A stretch of 64,000 nucleotides of DNA from Streptomyces sp. NBC_00620 (GTDB lineage: Bacteria > Actinomycetota > Actinomycetes > Streptomycetales > Streptomycetaceae), in NCBI RefSeq assembly GCF_026341825.1, contig NZ_JAPENY010000001.1, positions 4,030,001 to 4,094,000 of the forward strand. Direction: 5' to 3'. Shown here piece after piece: positions 43,059 to 51,975 of this stretch. Each line of letters begins with the position of its first letter. Positions within the stretch are counted from its first letter, which is position 1. A program made the translations under genes and the position numbers. The notes under the pieces are model-generated. The model ran no database searches. It had not been told where the DNA came from and saw only the letters and a list, made by a program, of their open reading frames with translations.

Positions 43059-43235
43059 CCCCTGTCCTCCCCCTGAGGAACTCCCGAGGTTATCCGTACG
43101 TCCCCCACACAATCTCCCCGGAGCCCCCGGAATCCCGGCCTCCGCAGGACTCAACAGGCCATAACCGGTCACACCGATCAGGATGGAGGGTGACCGGGAC
43201 GCTACCGGGGCCCTCGGGGCCGGCGGGAGGTCTGG

Positions 43236-45335
43236 ATGACCGAGGACGGGCACGGCACGGACGGCGGGCCGTCCGCGCCGCTGGGCGTGAACGAGAGCGC
43301 CGTCAGACGGCGCGAGGCGGCCGCCACCGACGCCGGCGAGCACGTGCACGGCAGCGTCCTCGTCTCGATCGGCGCGCTGCTGCTCGGCATGCTGCTGGCC
43401 TCCCTCGACCAGACGATCGTGTCGACCGCGCTGCCGACGATCGTCAGCGACCTCGGCGGCCTGGACCACCTGTCGTGGGTGGTCACCGCGTACCTGCTCG
43501 CGTCGACCGCGGCGACCCCGCTGTGGGGGAAGCTCGGCGACCAGTACGGCCGGAAGAGGCTGTTCCAGGCCGCGATCGTGATCTTCCTGATCGGCTCCGC
43601 GCTGTGCGGCCTCGCGCAGAACATGCCGCAGCTGATCGGCTTCCGGGCGCTTCAGGGCCTGGGCGGCGGCGGACTCATGGTCCTGTCGATGGCGATCGTC
43701 GGAGACCTCGTCCCGCCGCGCGAACGCGGCAAGTACCAGGGCCTGTTCGGCGCCGTCTTCGGCACGACCAGTGTGCTCGGCCCGCTCCTCGGCGGACTCT
43801 TCACCGAACACCTCAGCTGGCGCTGGGTCTTCTACATCAACCTGCCCATCGGCGTCGTCGCGCTCATCGTGATCGCGACGGTCCTGCACATCCCGAGGAA
43901 GTCGGCCAAGCACGTCATCGACTACCTCGGCACCTTCCTCATCGCGGCGGTCGCCACCGCCCTGATCATGGTGGCCTCGTTCGGCGGCACCACCTGGGGC
44001 TGGGGCTCGCCGCAGATCATCGGCCTCGCGGTCCTGGGTGTCGTACTGGCCGTGGCCTTCGTCTCCGTCGAACGCAGGGCGGCCGAACCGGTCCTCCCGC
44101 CCAAGCTGTTCCGCATCCGCACCTTCGTCCTGTCCGCCGTCATCAGCTTCATCGTCGGCTTCGCGATGTTCGGCGCGATGACCTACCTGCCGACGTTCCT
44201 CCAGGTCGTGCAGGGCGTGACGCCGACGATGTCCGGCGTGCACCTGCTGCCGATGGTGTTCGGGCTGCTGCTCGCCTCCACCGCCTCGGGGCAGATCGTC
44301 AGCCGCACCGGCCGCTGGAAGGTGTTCCCCATCGCCGGTACGGGGATCACGGCCCTCGGCCTGCTGCTCCTCCACCAGCTCGACGAGTTCAGCAGTACCG
44401 GCGAGATGAGCGCGTATTTCTTCGTCTTCGGTCTGGGCCTCGGCCTGGTCATGCAGGTGCTGGTGCTGATCGTGCAGAACGCGGTCCCGTACGAGGATCT
44501 GGGCGTCGCCACCTCGGGCGCCACCTTCTTCCGCTCCATCGGCGCCGCGTTCGGCGTGGCCATCTTCGGCTCGGTCTTCGCGAGCCGCCTGGGCGACAAA
44601 CTGACGACCGCGCTCGGCGGACAGCAGCTCCCGGCGGGCACCAGCGTGGACTCGCTCAAGGCCGACCCGAAGGGCATCGCCGACCTGCCGGCCACGCTGA
44701 GGCCGCCCGTCCTGCACGCGTACGCCTCGGCCATCACCGACGTCTTCCTGTACGCCGCCCCGGTCGCCCTCCTCGGCTTCGTACTGGCGTGGTTCCTGCG
44801 CGAGGACAAGCTGCGCGGGTCGGTCATGGCGCCGGACGCCACCCAGACGCTCGCGAGCAATCCGGTGGAGCGTTCGTCGTACGACGAGGTGTGCCGGGCG
44901 CTGTCCGTGCTCGGCACCCGGGAGGGGCGGCGCGAGATCTACGAGAAGATCACCGTGCGGGCCGGCTACGACCTGCTGCCCGCCGCGAGCTGGCTGCTGC
45001 TGCGCATCAGGAAGTACGGGTGGGCCGAGCCCGCGCAGCTGGCCGAGCACAGCGCCGTACCGCTGACCGTCGTGATGGCCGCGGCCCGGCAGGTCGAGGA
45101 GCGCAGGCTCGCCGTCCGCGAGGGACTCGACCTCGTGTTGACGGACGAGGGCCGCGAGGCCGCCGCGACGCTGTCCAGGGCGCGTGAGGAGTCCCTCGGG
45201 GAGCTGCTCGGCGACTGGTGGGGGCCGGACCGCCCGACCGATCTGGTCAAGCTGGTCGAGGAGTTGAACGCCGAGTTGTGCGGGTCCGACGAGGAACGCC
45301 CGCACAACGGGACGGTGCCGCAGCGCTCGGTCTGA
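43236..45335 (+). CDS. DHA2 (EmrB/QacA) exporter fused to a C-terminal winged-helix-like domain
   Basis: A 699-residue protein. The first ~530 residues are a 14-TM MFS exporter: LASLDQTIVSTALPTIV, WVVTAYLLASTAATPLWGKL and RWVFYINLPIGVVAL are typical DHA2 motifs. After the last helix (about residue 520) comes a soluble domain ending in LLRIRKYGWAEPAQLAEHSA and EERRLAVREGLDLVLTDEGREAAATL, which looks like a MarR-type winged helix. The exporter may thus sense or regulate through its tail. ATG 43236 has SD GGGAGG. It diverges from the peptidoglycan-binding gene. Confidence 0.9.
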   Translation: MTEDGHGTDGGPSAPLGVNESAVRRREAAATDAGEHVHGSVLVSIGALLLGMLLASLDQTIVSTALPTIVSDLGGLDHLSWVVTAYLLASTAATPLWGKLGDQYGRKRLFQAAIVIFLIGSALCGLAQNMPQLIGFRALQGLGGGGLMVLSMAIVGDLVPPRERGKYQGLFGAVFGTTSVLGPLLGGLFTEHLSWRWVFYINLPIGVVALIVIATVLHIPRKSAKHVIDYLGTFLIAAVATALIMVASFGGTTWGWGSPQIIGLAVLGVVLAVAFVSVERRAAEPVLPPKLFRIRTFVLSAVISFIVGFAMFGAMTYLPTFLQVVQGVTPTMSGVHLLPMVFGLLLASTASGQIVSRTGRWKVFPIAGTGITALGLLLLHQLDEFSSTGEMSAYFFVFGLGLGLVMQVLVLIVQNAVPYEDLGVATSGATFFRSIGAAFGVAIFGSVFASRLGDKLTTALGGQQLPAGTSVDSLKADPKGIADLPATLRPPVLHAYASAITDVFLYAAPVALLGFVLAWFLREDKLRGSVMAPDATQTLASNPVERSSYDEVCRALSVLGTREGRREIYEKITVRAGYDLLPAASWLLLRIRKYGWAEPAQLAEHSAVPLTVVMAAARQVEERRLAVREGLDLVLTDEGREAAATLSRAREESLGELLGDWWGPDRPTDLVKLVEELNAELCGSDEERPHNGTVPQRSV

Positions 45336-45343
45336 TGTTGTGC

Positions 45344-45862
45344 CTACCTGTTGAGCCGTTTCTCGAACCAGTGCTCGGCGTAGATGTCGTCGTTGTGCCG
45401 CTCGGTCTCCTCGTAACCGTGCCGGGCGTACAGCGCACGGGCCTCCACCAGGTCGCTTCGCGTGTCGAGGATCAGCCGCTCGGCGCCGAGCCCGCGTGCC
45501 GCCTCCTCGGCCGCCGAGAGGAGCACGGGGCCGCCGCCCTTGCCGCGCAGCTGCTCGCTGACGAAGACCCGTTTCAGCTCACCCGTGCCCGCGTCGAGCA
45601 TCCGCACGCCCGCCGTGCCGCCGGGCTCGCCGTCGTACCGCGCGACCAGCAGCACCCCGCCCGGCGGCGCGAGATAGTCCCCGGTGTCGGCGGCGACCTC
45701 CCGCTCCAGCTCCGCCGGATCGGTCGGGTGCCCCTCGTGGAGCAGGTACCAGCGGTCGCTGACCTCCGTGTAGTACGCCCGCCACAGCGCGGCGGCGACG
45801 GGGGAGTCGAAGGGTTCGGGGGCGACGGTCCAGGAAGCCGGCGTACGGGTCATGGCGGTCAT
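45344..45862 (-). CDS. GNAT family N-acetyltransferase
   Basis: A 172-residue acetyl-CoA-dependent acetyltransferase. The core motif runs from LKRVFVSEQLRGKGGGPVLLSAAEEAARGLGA (acetyl-CoA loop, R/Q-x-x-G-x-G/A) to the final ALYARHGYEETE strand. Substrate unknown. The start is uncertain: ATG 45862 and ATG 45853 are both in frame and neither has a strong SD. It is convergent with the DHA2-wHTH exporter gene, with stops nine bases apart. Confidence 0.88.
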   Translation of the reverse strand: MTAMTRTPASWTVAPEPFDSPVAAALWRAYYTEVSDRWYLLHEGHPTDPAELEREVAADTGDYLAPPGGVLLVARYDGEPGGTAGVRMLDAGTGELKRVFVSEQLRGKGGGPVLLSAAEEAARGLGAERLILDTRSDLVEARALYARHGYEETERHNDDIYAEHWFEKRLNR

Positions 45863-46034
45863 TGTCACGAGGTGCCGTACGCGGTCCGCAAGCGGATTTC
45901 GGCGGGCGGTCTCCGGGGCGTTCCTGTTTGAGAGGCGTTCTGCGGGCAACCCGGTGCGGGAACCGGCCCGTTGGGTCGAGCAGTTCGAGCAGATCGAGCA
46001 ATTCGAATAAGTCGGAGTACCCGGGAAGGCACCC

Positions 46035-46724
46035 ATGTCCACAGGCGTGATCATCGCTCTGATCGTGATCGTGGCGGCCGTCGCCGTTGTCGCGGCCGCC
46101 GTGACCATCCTTGCTCGAAGGCCGCAGGGCGGACGCAGCCTGCAGCGGCGCTTCGGGCCCGAATACGACCGGACCGTCGCCCGGCACGACGGCGACACCA
46201 AGGCCGCCGAGCACGACCTCGCGGAGCGCGTGAGGCGGCACGGTTCGCTGCGGGAGCGGGCGTTGGAGCCCGCGGTCCGCGATAAGTACGTGGTCCGCTG
46301 GGCGGCCGCGCAGGAACGCTTCGTCGAGTCGCCCCGGGAGGCCGTGGCCGAGGCCGACCGGCTGATCGGTGAGGTGGCCGGGGCGCGGGGGTTCCCCGAC
46401 GGCCAGTACGAGGAGCAGTACGCCGCGCTCTCCGTCCACCACGGGCCCCATGTCCTCGGCTATCGCCGGGTGCACCGGGCCGCGCTGGCCCGTACCCCGG
46501 ACGGTGACGGCGCCAGCACCGAGGGGCTGCGCAAGGCCATGGTCGAGGCGCGCGCCCTCTTCGAGGAGCTGGTGACGCCGATCCGCCAGGACACGTCGAG
46601 CAACGGGGCGGACGAGAAGTCGTCCACCGCGCCGACCGCATCCAACCGCCCGGAGGGCTCCGTCCCCGAGGGTCGAACCCACCTGCCCTGGTCGTTCACC
46701 AGGCGTCAGGCGAAGGGGAGTTGA
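46035..46724 (+). CDS. Membrane-anchored protein with charged helical domain, paralogue of next gene
   Basis: A 229-residue protein with a single N-terminal TM helix (residues 5-26, VIIALIVIVAAVAVVAAAVTIL) and a cytosolic or extracytosolic helical domain. The region KYVVRWAAAQERFVESPREAVAEADRLIGEVA (about 77-108) is shared with the following gene. SD GGGAAGG at 46023-46029. No function known; I recall it as a conserved streptomycete secreted/membrane protein. Confidence 0.8.
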   Translation: MSTGVIIALIVIVAAVAVVAAAVTILARRPQGGRSLQRRFGPEYDRTVARHDGDTKAAEHDLAERVRRHGSLRERALEPAVRDKYVVRWAAAQERFVESPREAVAEADRLIGEVAGARGFPDGQYEEQYAALSVHHGPHVLGYRRVHRAALARTPDGDGASTEGLRKAMVEARALFEELVTPIRQDTSSNGADEKSSTAPTASNRPEGSVPEGRTHLPWSFTRRQAKGS

Positions 46725-46729
46725 ACATC

Positions 46730-47428
46730 ATGAAGGACATGCCGGCCGACGAGACCAAGGACCCTGCGCGCCCCGACCAGACACGGTCCGACCCGACACG
46801 CTCCGACCCGACGAAGGGCAGCGTGCGCCCGGCGCCCGGCGAGGCGGCTCCCGCCCGCGAGGCCCCGACCGGCGGCGAGGACACGCCTGTACAGCGGGCC
46901 ATCCCCGTCCGGCCCGCTCCTGGCACGGGGGCCCGCGAGGGGGTCGGTACCTCCGCGGACGAGTCGGTCAGCGGCTCGGCCGGTGCGGTCCGCGGGAGTG
47001 ATCCTGACGCTCGGCGAGGCACCCACGGTGCGTCGTCCCGCGAGGGCGCCGGCGGTCTTGGCCGTGACACCGGGGACGGTGCGGTCCGTGAGGGCAGGGG
47101 CGATACGGCGGTCCGCGGGCGGCCCGTGACGTCCGGAACCCGGCAGGTCCCGGACCATGACGCCCGGCTGCTTCCGCAGGACGAGTGCGACAAGTTCGAG
47201 CTGCGGATCCGGCATGCCGTCGGTGGGTTCGTCGACGAACCCCGGGACGCCGTGGCGGAGGCCGACCAGGTACTGGAGGAGCTCGCCGCGCGCTTCACCG
47301 ACGCCGTCTCCCGGCGTCGCACCAAGCTGCGTACGTCCTGGCAGGAGAAGACCGGCGCCGACACCGAGCAACTCCGGCTCGCCCTGAGGGACTACCGCGA
47401 GGTAACGGAACGCCTACTGAGGTCCTGA
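46730..47428 (+). CDS. Soluble paralogue with low-complexity N-terminus
   Basis: A 232-residue protein. The first ~140 residues are low complexity (Thr/Arg/Ser/Asp/Pro repeats TRSDPTRSDPT, then Gly/Arg-rich). The C-terminal ~90 contain DECDKFELRIRHAVGGFVDEPRDAVAEADQVLEELAARFTDAV, which aligns with the same region of the preceding gene. So both derive from one ancestral domain; the first has a membrane anchor, this one a disordered head. ATG 46730 fits SD GGGGAG at 46715-46720 with 9-bp spacing. Confidence 0.8.
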   Translation: MKDMPADETKDPARPDQTRSDPTRSDPTKGSVRPAPGEAAPAREAPTGGEDTPVQRAIPVRPAPGTGAREGVGTSADESVSGSAGAVRGSDPDARRGTHGASSREGAGGLGRDTGDGAVREGRGDTAVRGRPVTSGTRQVPDHDARLLPQDECDKFELRIRHAVGGFVDEPRDAVAEADQVLEELAARFTDAVSRRRTKLRTSWQEKTGADTEQLRLALRDYREVTERLLRS

Positions 47429-47923
47429 CCCCGGCGACACCCGGCCGACGCCGGAGCACCGATTTTCTTCGCCCCCTCCGCCCCTACCCGTCCCTTGCTT
47501 CTGGGGGCTGCCGCCCCCAGACCCCCGCTTCGGCCTGAACGGCCTCGTCCTCAAACGCCGGACGGGCTGAAAGATCTCCCCCCGGCCCGGGGCTGCAGAG
47601 TGGAGCTCCCACGGGTGGGTGGGGGATTGGGACGGCACTACCTCGTCCTCGGACGCCGGACGGGCTGAAAGATCTCCCCCGGCCGGTTAGAAGGATCTGC
47701 CGCCGGCACTGAAAGATCTGCGGCCGGGGCGAAAGATTTCAGCTCCGTCCGGGGAAAGATTCAGCCCCTCCGGCGTTTGAGGAGCGGGGTCTGGGGCGGA
47801 GCCCCAGGAGTAAGGGACGGGTAGGGGCGGAGGGGGCGAAAAAACACCCCCGCGACCCCCCACCGGCAGCCGCCCGTCGGTGTCACTGAGGCCGCGCCCC
47901 GGACCATGTTCCGGGGCGCGGCC
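47429..47923. repeat. Repeat-rich convergent spacer: inverted copies of the dispersed element
   Basis: About 495 bp without a gene. A direct copy of the dispersed element (about 47463-47570, ending CGCCGGACGGGCTGAAAG) faces an inverted copy (about 47759-47845, starting CAGCCCCTCCGGCGTTTGAG). Between them lie another CGCCGGACGGGCTGAAAGAT (47654 on) and a degenerate ~90-bp unit like the 41.6-kb array. Each convergent gene thus ends in its own copy. Confidence 0.88.
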
Positions 47924-48349
47924 TCAGTTGTCAGTGGAGGGGGTCGGGCCCTCCCGGTGTTCTTGCCAGTCTTGGACGATGTCTTCGACGTCGTACGGCT
48001 TGAGGCCGAGGGGTGGGCCGGGTGGGGGTTTGAACATGACTTCGCGGATCTTGGTGTTGATGTCTTCGATGATGCGGCGTACGACCCGCTCGGAGGGGGC
48101 CGCGGCGGCCGCTGCGAGGGCGTCCTCGGCCTCTTTGCGGAGGGCGAGGGTGGGAGGCAGTACGGACAGGCCCTCGCGGGCCATCTTCCGCTTGATCCAC
48201 CACAGTTCGTCGTACGACGTGTCGGTGATCTCGGGCATGGGCCGCCCTGCCCCGGGAAGCTCCGCGAACTCCCCGCGCGCCTCCGCCTCGCGGATCTGCC
48301 GGTCGATCCAGGACTCGAAGCTGACACCGGGTGGCTTGCGCTCGGTCAT
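47924..48349 (-). CDS. DUF1992 (DnaJ homologue C28-like) protein
   Basis: A 141-residue protein of the DUF1992 domain, with its hallmark SWIDRQIREAEARGEFAELPGAGRPM and DELWWIKRKMAREGL. In eukaryotes the domain follows a J-domain (DNAJC28); bacterial members have only this part. Function unknown. ATG 48349 chosen for domain integrity. Confidence 0.9.
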   Translation of the reverse strand: MTERKPPGVSFESWIDRQIREAEARGEFAELPGAGRPMPEITDTSYDELWWIKRKMAREGLSVLPPTLALRKEAEDALAAAAAAPSERVVRRIIEDINTKIREVMFKPPPGPPLGLKPYDVEDIVQDWQEHREGPTPSTDN

Positions 48350-48469
48350 GAGTCCATTGTGCAGGAGGCTGCACGGAGGGGCGACGGGGCGAACTATCAT
48401 GCGGCGGCGGCGCGTCAAACACGCTCCGTACGTGGACAATTGGACCGGCAGGAAACTGAAGGAGCGCAC

Positions 48470-48865
48470 GTGCTCGAACTCACCATGGCCTCGGTAACAG
48501 GGGCGGACGCGGGCGCGACGGCCGGGATGCTGATGGCCGACGCACCGAGCGACCCCGGTGCCATGCTGCGGGTGGGCAGGGACAAGGCCGTGTGCCGTCT
48601 CGCGACCCCGGACGACTGGCTGTTCGTGTCCCGGGTGCACCTGGAGTTCCTGTGCGGCCCGGACGGCTCCTGGCAGGTCACGTGGCTGCAGGGCTCCCGC
48701 CCGGAGCCCTCGTCCGAGGTACGGCTGACGATGGCGGGCCAGCTGACCCAGCCCCTCCCGTACGGCGGCACGGCCAGGCTCCCCGCGGGCAGCGCCGGAG
48801 AGATCGTCATCCTGGACCGCACCGGCCCGTACAGCGTGAACGTGGGCTTCTACCACGAGGTGTGA
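48470..48865 (+). CDS. FHA-domain-like protein
   Basis: A 131-residue protein that resembles a forkhead-associated fold: LRVGRDKAVCRL with the phospho-pocket Arg, then VSRVHLEFLCGPDG, the SRxHxEF motif. Beta strands EVRLTMAGQ and GEIVILDRTGPYSVNVGF follow. It would bind phosphothreonine peptides from Ser/Thr kinase targets. GTG 48470 is preceded by AAGGAG five bases upstream. Divergent from the DUF1992 gene. Confidence 0.72.
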   Translation: MLELTMASVTGADAGATAGMLMADAPSDPGAMLRVGRDKAVCRLATPDDWLFVSRVHLEFLCGPDGSWQVTWLQGSRPEPSSEVRLTMAGQLTQPLPYGGTARLPAGSAGEIVILDRTGPYSVNVGFYHEV

Positions 48866-48874
48866 ACAGCGGCC

Positions 48875-49546
48875 TCAGGCCAGTACTCGGGCGAGCGCGA
48901 ACCCGTCGTACCCCTTGCTCCCCACCGTCTGGACCGCCGTACCGCTCAACTTCGGGTGTGCGGCGATCAGTTCGAGCGCGGCCCGGGTGCCCCGCACGCT
49001 CCGGTCGGTGCTGTCCGCGTCGGTGACCGCGCCCTCCCGTACGACGTTGTCGAGGACGATCACGCTGCCGGGACGGGTGAGCTTGACGGCCCACTCGATG
49101 TAGTGCGGGTTGTTCACCTTGTCCGCGTCGATGAAGACGAAGTCGAACGGCTCCGGGTTCTCCTCGGCCAGCTTCGGGAGCGACTCGAGGGCGGGCCCGA
49201 CCCGCACTTCGGTGATCTTGTCGAGGCCGGCGCGGGCGAGGTTGCCGCGGGCGACCTCGGCGTGTGCGGGGTCGTACTCGAAGCTGATCAGGCGGCCGTC
49301 GGCCGGGAGGGCGCGGCCCAGCCAGATCGTGCTGTAGCCGCCGAGCGTGCCGATCTCCAGGATGCGGCGGGCGCCCTGGATCTGGGCGAGGAGCTGGAGC
49401 AGCTTGCCCTGGTTCGGTGCGACGTTGATGGGTGGCAGTCCGGCCGCGTCGCTGTCGCTCAGGGCGGCGGTCAGGGTGTCGTCGGCGGGGGCGAGGAGGG
49501 CGGTGAAGTAGTCGTCGACGTCGTTCCAGAGCTGCGACTCGCTCAT
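48875..49546 (-). CDS. O-methyltransferase (COMT-like, class I SAM)
   Basis: A 223-residue SAM-dependent catechol-type O-methyltransferase. The SAM motif I is ILEIGTLGGYSTIWLG (near residues 62-77), followed by VRVGPALESLPKL, the metal/catechol motif FDFVFIDADKVNNPHYIEWA (Asp/Asn ligands) and DNVVREGAV. It methylates an unknown hydroxylated aromatic. It stands alone; ATG 49546. Confidence 0.92.
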   Translation of the reverse strand: MSESQLWNDVDDYFTALLAPADDTLTAALSDSDAAGLPPINVAPNQGKLLQLLAQIQGARRILEIGTLGGYSTIWLGRALPADGRLISFEYDPAHAEVARGNLARAGLDKITEVRVGPALESLPKLAEENPEPFDFVFIDADKVNNPHYIEWAVKLTRPGSVIVLDNVVREGAVTDADSTDRSVRGTRAALELIAAHPKLSGTAVQTVGSKGYDGFALARVLA

Positions 49547-49923
49547 GCACCATGCCTTTCGTATGCCTATTTAGATGGGCTAACTAGTCCGAGAGGTGAA
49601 TCTAGTCGCGGGCGCCGAGGTTTTCCAGCGGTTTGTGCCGGGTGTTCGCGGCTGGATCCGGTCGATGAAATGCCGCGTGCGCAGGCGGGGCGACCTGGCC
49701 GTTCGGGGCCTTTCGGGGGGTCGTCTGTGATCTGTGTCGCGGACCTGGGGTGGAACTGAACCGTTCGCGCACTATCGTCATCCGGACAAAAGATGGAAGG
49801 ACGTCAGGTGAAGTGGGGGTTGCCTGCGTCTCACATCGGAGGCGGTGTGAGCCTCAAGGGGACCGGTACAGATACCCGCGCGTGGGACGCGTGGGACGGA
49901 CGGGGCGGGAGGGCCGACGCGGC
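49547..49923. promoter_or_regulatory. Divergent spacer between O-methyltransferase and GT87-PAP2 genes
   Basis: 377 bp with no convincing gene. The AT-rich stretch CTATTTAGATGGGCTAACTA near 49567-49586 is the only conspicuous feature; it lies 20-40 bp before the methyltransferase start and may be its promoter or an operator. The rest is ordinary GC-rich DNA, with SD GGGAGGG (49907-49913) before the fusion gene. Confidence 0.4.
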
Positions 49924-51975
49924 GTGGCGAATGTGGAGCACGGCGGAAGAGCGGGTAATGCCTTCGGGGCGGGGGCGGCCGAGACGGCGAAGGCACGGCT
50001 GAAGGCTGTCCGCATCGGGCTGTGGGTGATCGCCGCGGTGCTGGCCGTACGGCAGCTCACCGTCGTCCTGAGCACCCCGAAGGGGGAGCGGCTGACGGAT
50101 CTGGAGACCTGGGTCGGGGAGAACGGCGTCCTGCATGTGAAGGGGTCGCTGTACGACTCCTCGCAGTTCACCGGGACCCCGTTCGGGGGACTCGTCCTCA
50201 AACCTCTCACCCGTTCGGCGGAACAGGCCCTCGGCTGGGGCTGGACCTTCGGCACCCTGCTGCTTGTCGTCGCGCTCGGCCTGGTCGTGGCGCGCGCACT
50301 GCCCAAGCCCGTGACCCGGCGGGCCTCGCTGCTCGCCGCACCCGTCGCGATCAGCCTCCTGATGCTGTCGCTGCCCGTGCGCAACACCCTCTACCTCGGC
50401 CAGACCAGCATCATCCCGGTGCTGCTCGTCCTGCTCGGCTGCTTCGCCGTACGCGGGCAGCGGGCCAGCGGCGTCCTGATCGGCCTCGCCGCCGCCCTGC
50501 AGCCGACCGTGCTGCTCTTCGCGCCGCTGCTCTGGTTCACCGGCCGCAGACACGCCGCCGCGACCACTGGTGCCACCTTCGGGGCCCTCACCGCGCTCGC
50601 CTGGGCCGCGATGCCGCACGACTCGTACACCTACTGGGTGCACCACCTGGCGGGCGTCGGTCTCGGCGGCAAGGCGGACGGCCTCGGCAACCAGTCCCTG
50701 CACGGCGCGCTGCTGCGGCTCGGCCTGGAAGGCCCGCTGGAGATCGCCCTCTTCCTGCTGCTCGGCGCGGCCGTCGCGTTCCTAGGGCTGCGCAGGGCCG
50801 TGCGCTACGCGCGCGACGGTCAGCTGCTGCTCGCCGTCGCGATCACCGGCTGTGTCGCGGTCGCCGTCTCGCCCACGACCTGGCAGCACCAGCTGCTGTG
50901 GGTGCTGCTCGCGGTGGTCGGACGGGTCGGCAAGAAGACCTCGGACCGCTACATGTGGCCCGTCGCCGTCATCCTCGTCATCACGCTGCCCGCGAAGATG
51001 ATGCTGCCGAACATGCCGGCCCTCTACCCGCTGCGCGACAACGTGGTCCTGATCGCCGCGCTCGCCGCCGCCCTCGCCGTGCCGTTCCTGTCCCGCACGT
51101 CCGAGTACTACCGCAGGCCGATCCCCACCGAGTACGCGCCCGTCGTCCCCGCGCGCTGGTCCCGTGTCCCGCTGCTCCCGTTCCTCGGCCGGGTCCTCAG
51201 CCGCCCGAACCTGCTGCTCGAACTGCTCCTGATCCGCGTCGGCTACTCCGCGTACCAGCAGGTCAGGCTGGCCGCGACGGGCGGCACCAACACCGGTGGG
51301 CGGATCACCGCCGAGCACCACGCCGACCAGATCCTCTCCATCGAGCGCTTCCTGCAGCTCGACATCGAGCACTGGGTCAATCACGCCGTCGTGAAGGTCG
51401 ACTGGCTGCGGAGCTTCTTCGACTTCTACTACACGTCGTTCCACTTCATCGTGCCGCTGTCGGTCCTCGGCGTGCTCTACGTCCGCCGCCCCGCCGACTA
51501 CCGCTGGGCCCGCGCGGCGCTCGGCTTCGCCACCCTGTTCGCGCTCGTCGGTTTCTGGCTCTACCCGCTGGCCCCGCCGCGCCTGATGCCGGGCCTCGGC
51601 ATCATCGACACGGTGCACGGCGTCCAGGACTTCTCCAAGCCGGACTACGGCACGCTCACCGCCCTCACCAACCAGTACGCGGCGATGCCCTCGCTGCACT
51701 TCGGCTGGTCGCTGTGGTGCGGGCTCGTGATCGCGATCCTGGCGCCGAAGTGGTGGATGAAGGCACTGGGCCTGCTGCACCCGTTCTTCACGGCCTCCGC
51801 GATCGTGGCGACCGGCAACCACTGGATCCTCGACGCGGCGGGCGGCGCGGTCGTCGTGGGCGCCGGCTTCGGGCTGACCTACCTGCTCCAGGGCCCGCGG
51901 CCCCGGACGCTGCTGAAACCGGTCGAGGTCAGCACGGAGGAACCGGTCCCGGTGACGGGCCGTACTCGGAGCTGA
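49924..51975 (+). CDS. Bifunctional GT87-type glycosyltransferase / PAP2 phosphatase membrane protein
   Basis: A 683-residue polytopic fusion. The first ~400 residues are a GT-C (GT87/DUF2029) mannosyltransferase-like domain with ~10 helices, VKGSLYDSSQFTGTPFGGL and LAAALQPTVLLFAPLL. The second part is a PAP2 domain like AUR1/IPC synthase: Lys/Arg-Pro region, AMPSLHFGWSLWCGL (catalytic His) and ATGNHWILDAAGGAVV (second His/Asp). The pairing suggests a polyprenyl-phosphate sugar transferase coupled to a lipid phosphatase or phosphoinositol transferase. GTG 49924 with SD GGGAGGG is preferred; ends convergently, overlapping the next gene by 47 bp. Confidence 0.88.
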   Translation: MANVEHGGRAGNAFGAGAAETAKARLKAVRIGLWVIAAVLAVRQLTVVLSTPKGERLTDLETWVGENGVLHVKGSLYDSSQFTGTPFGGLVLKPLTRSAEQALGWGWTFGTLLLVVALGLVVARALPKPVTRRASLLAAPVAISLLMLSLPVRNTLYLGQTSIIPVLLVLLGCFAVRGQRASGVLIGLAAALQPTVLLFAPLLWFTGRRHAAATTGATFGALTALAWAAMPHDSYTYWVHHLAGVGLGGKADGLGNQSLHGALLRLGLEGPLEIALFLLLGAAVAFLGLRRAVRYARDGQLLLAVAITGCVAVAVSPTTWQHQLLWVLLAVVGRVGKKTSDRYMWPVAVILVITLPAKMMLPNMPALYPLRDNVVLIAALAAALAVPFLSRTSEYYRRPIPTEYAPVVPARWSRVPLLPFLGRVLSRPNLLLELLLIRVGYSAYQQVRLAATGGTNTGGRITAEHHADQILSIERFLQLDIEHWVNHAVVKVDWLRSFFDFYYTSFHFIVPLSVLGVLYVRRPADYRWARAALGFATLFALVGFWLYPLAPPRLMPGLGIIDTVHGVQDFSKPDYGTLTALTNQYAAMPSLHFGWSLWCGLVIAILAPKWWMKALGLLHPFFTASAIVATGNHWILDAAGGAVVVGAGFGLTYLLQGPRPRTLLKPVEVSTEEPVPVTGRTRS

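Noticed and set aside
43059..45305. Upstream part of a 1059-aa minus-strand frame
   Set aside because: It is antisense to the DHA2 exporter and rich in Gln/Asp/Arg/Gly; the real gene starts at 43058 with a strong SD.
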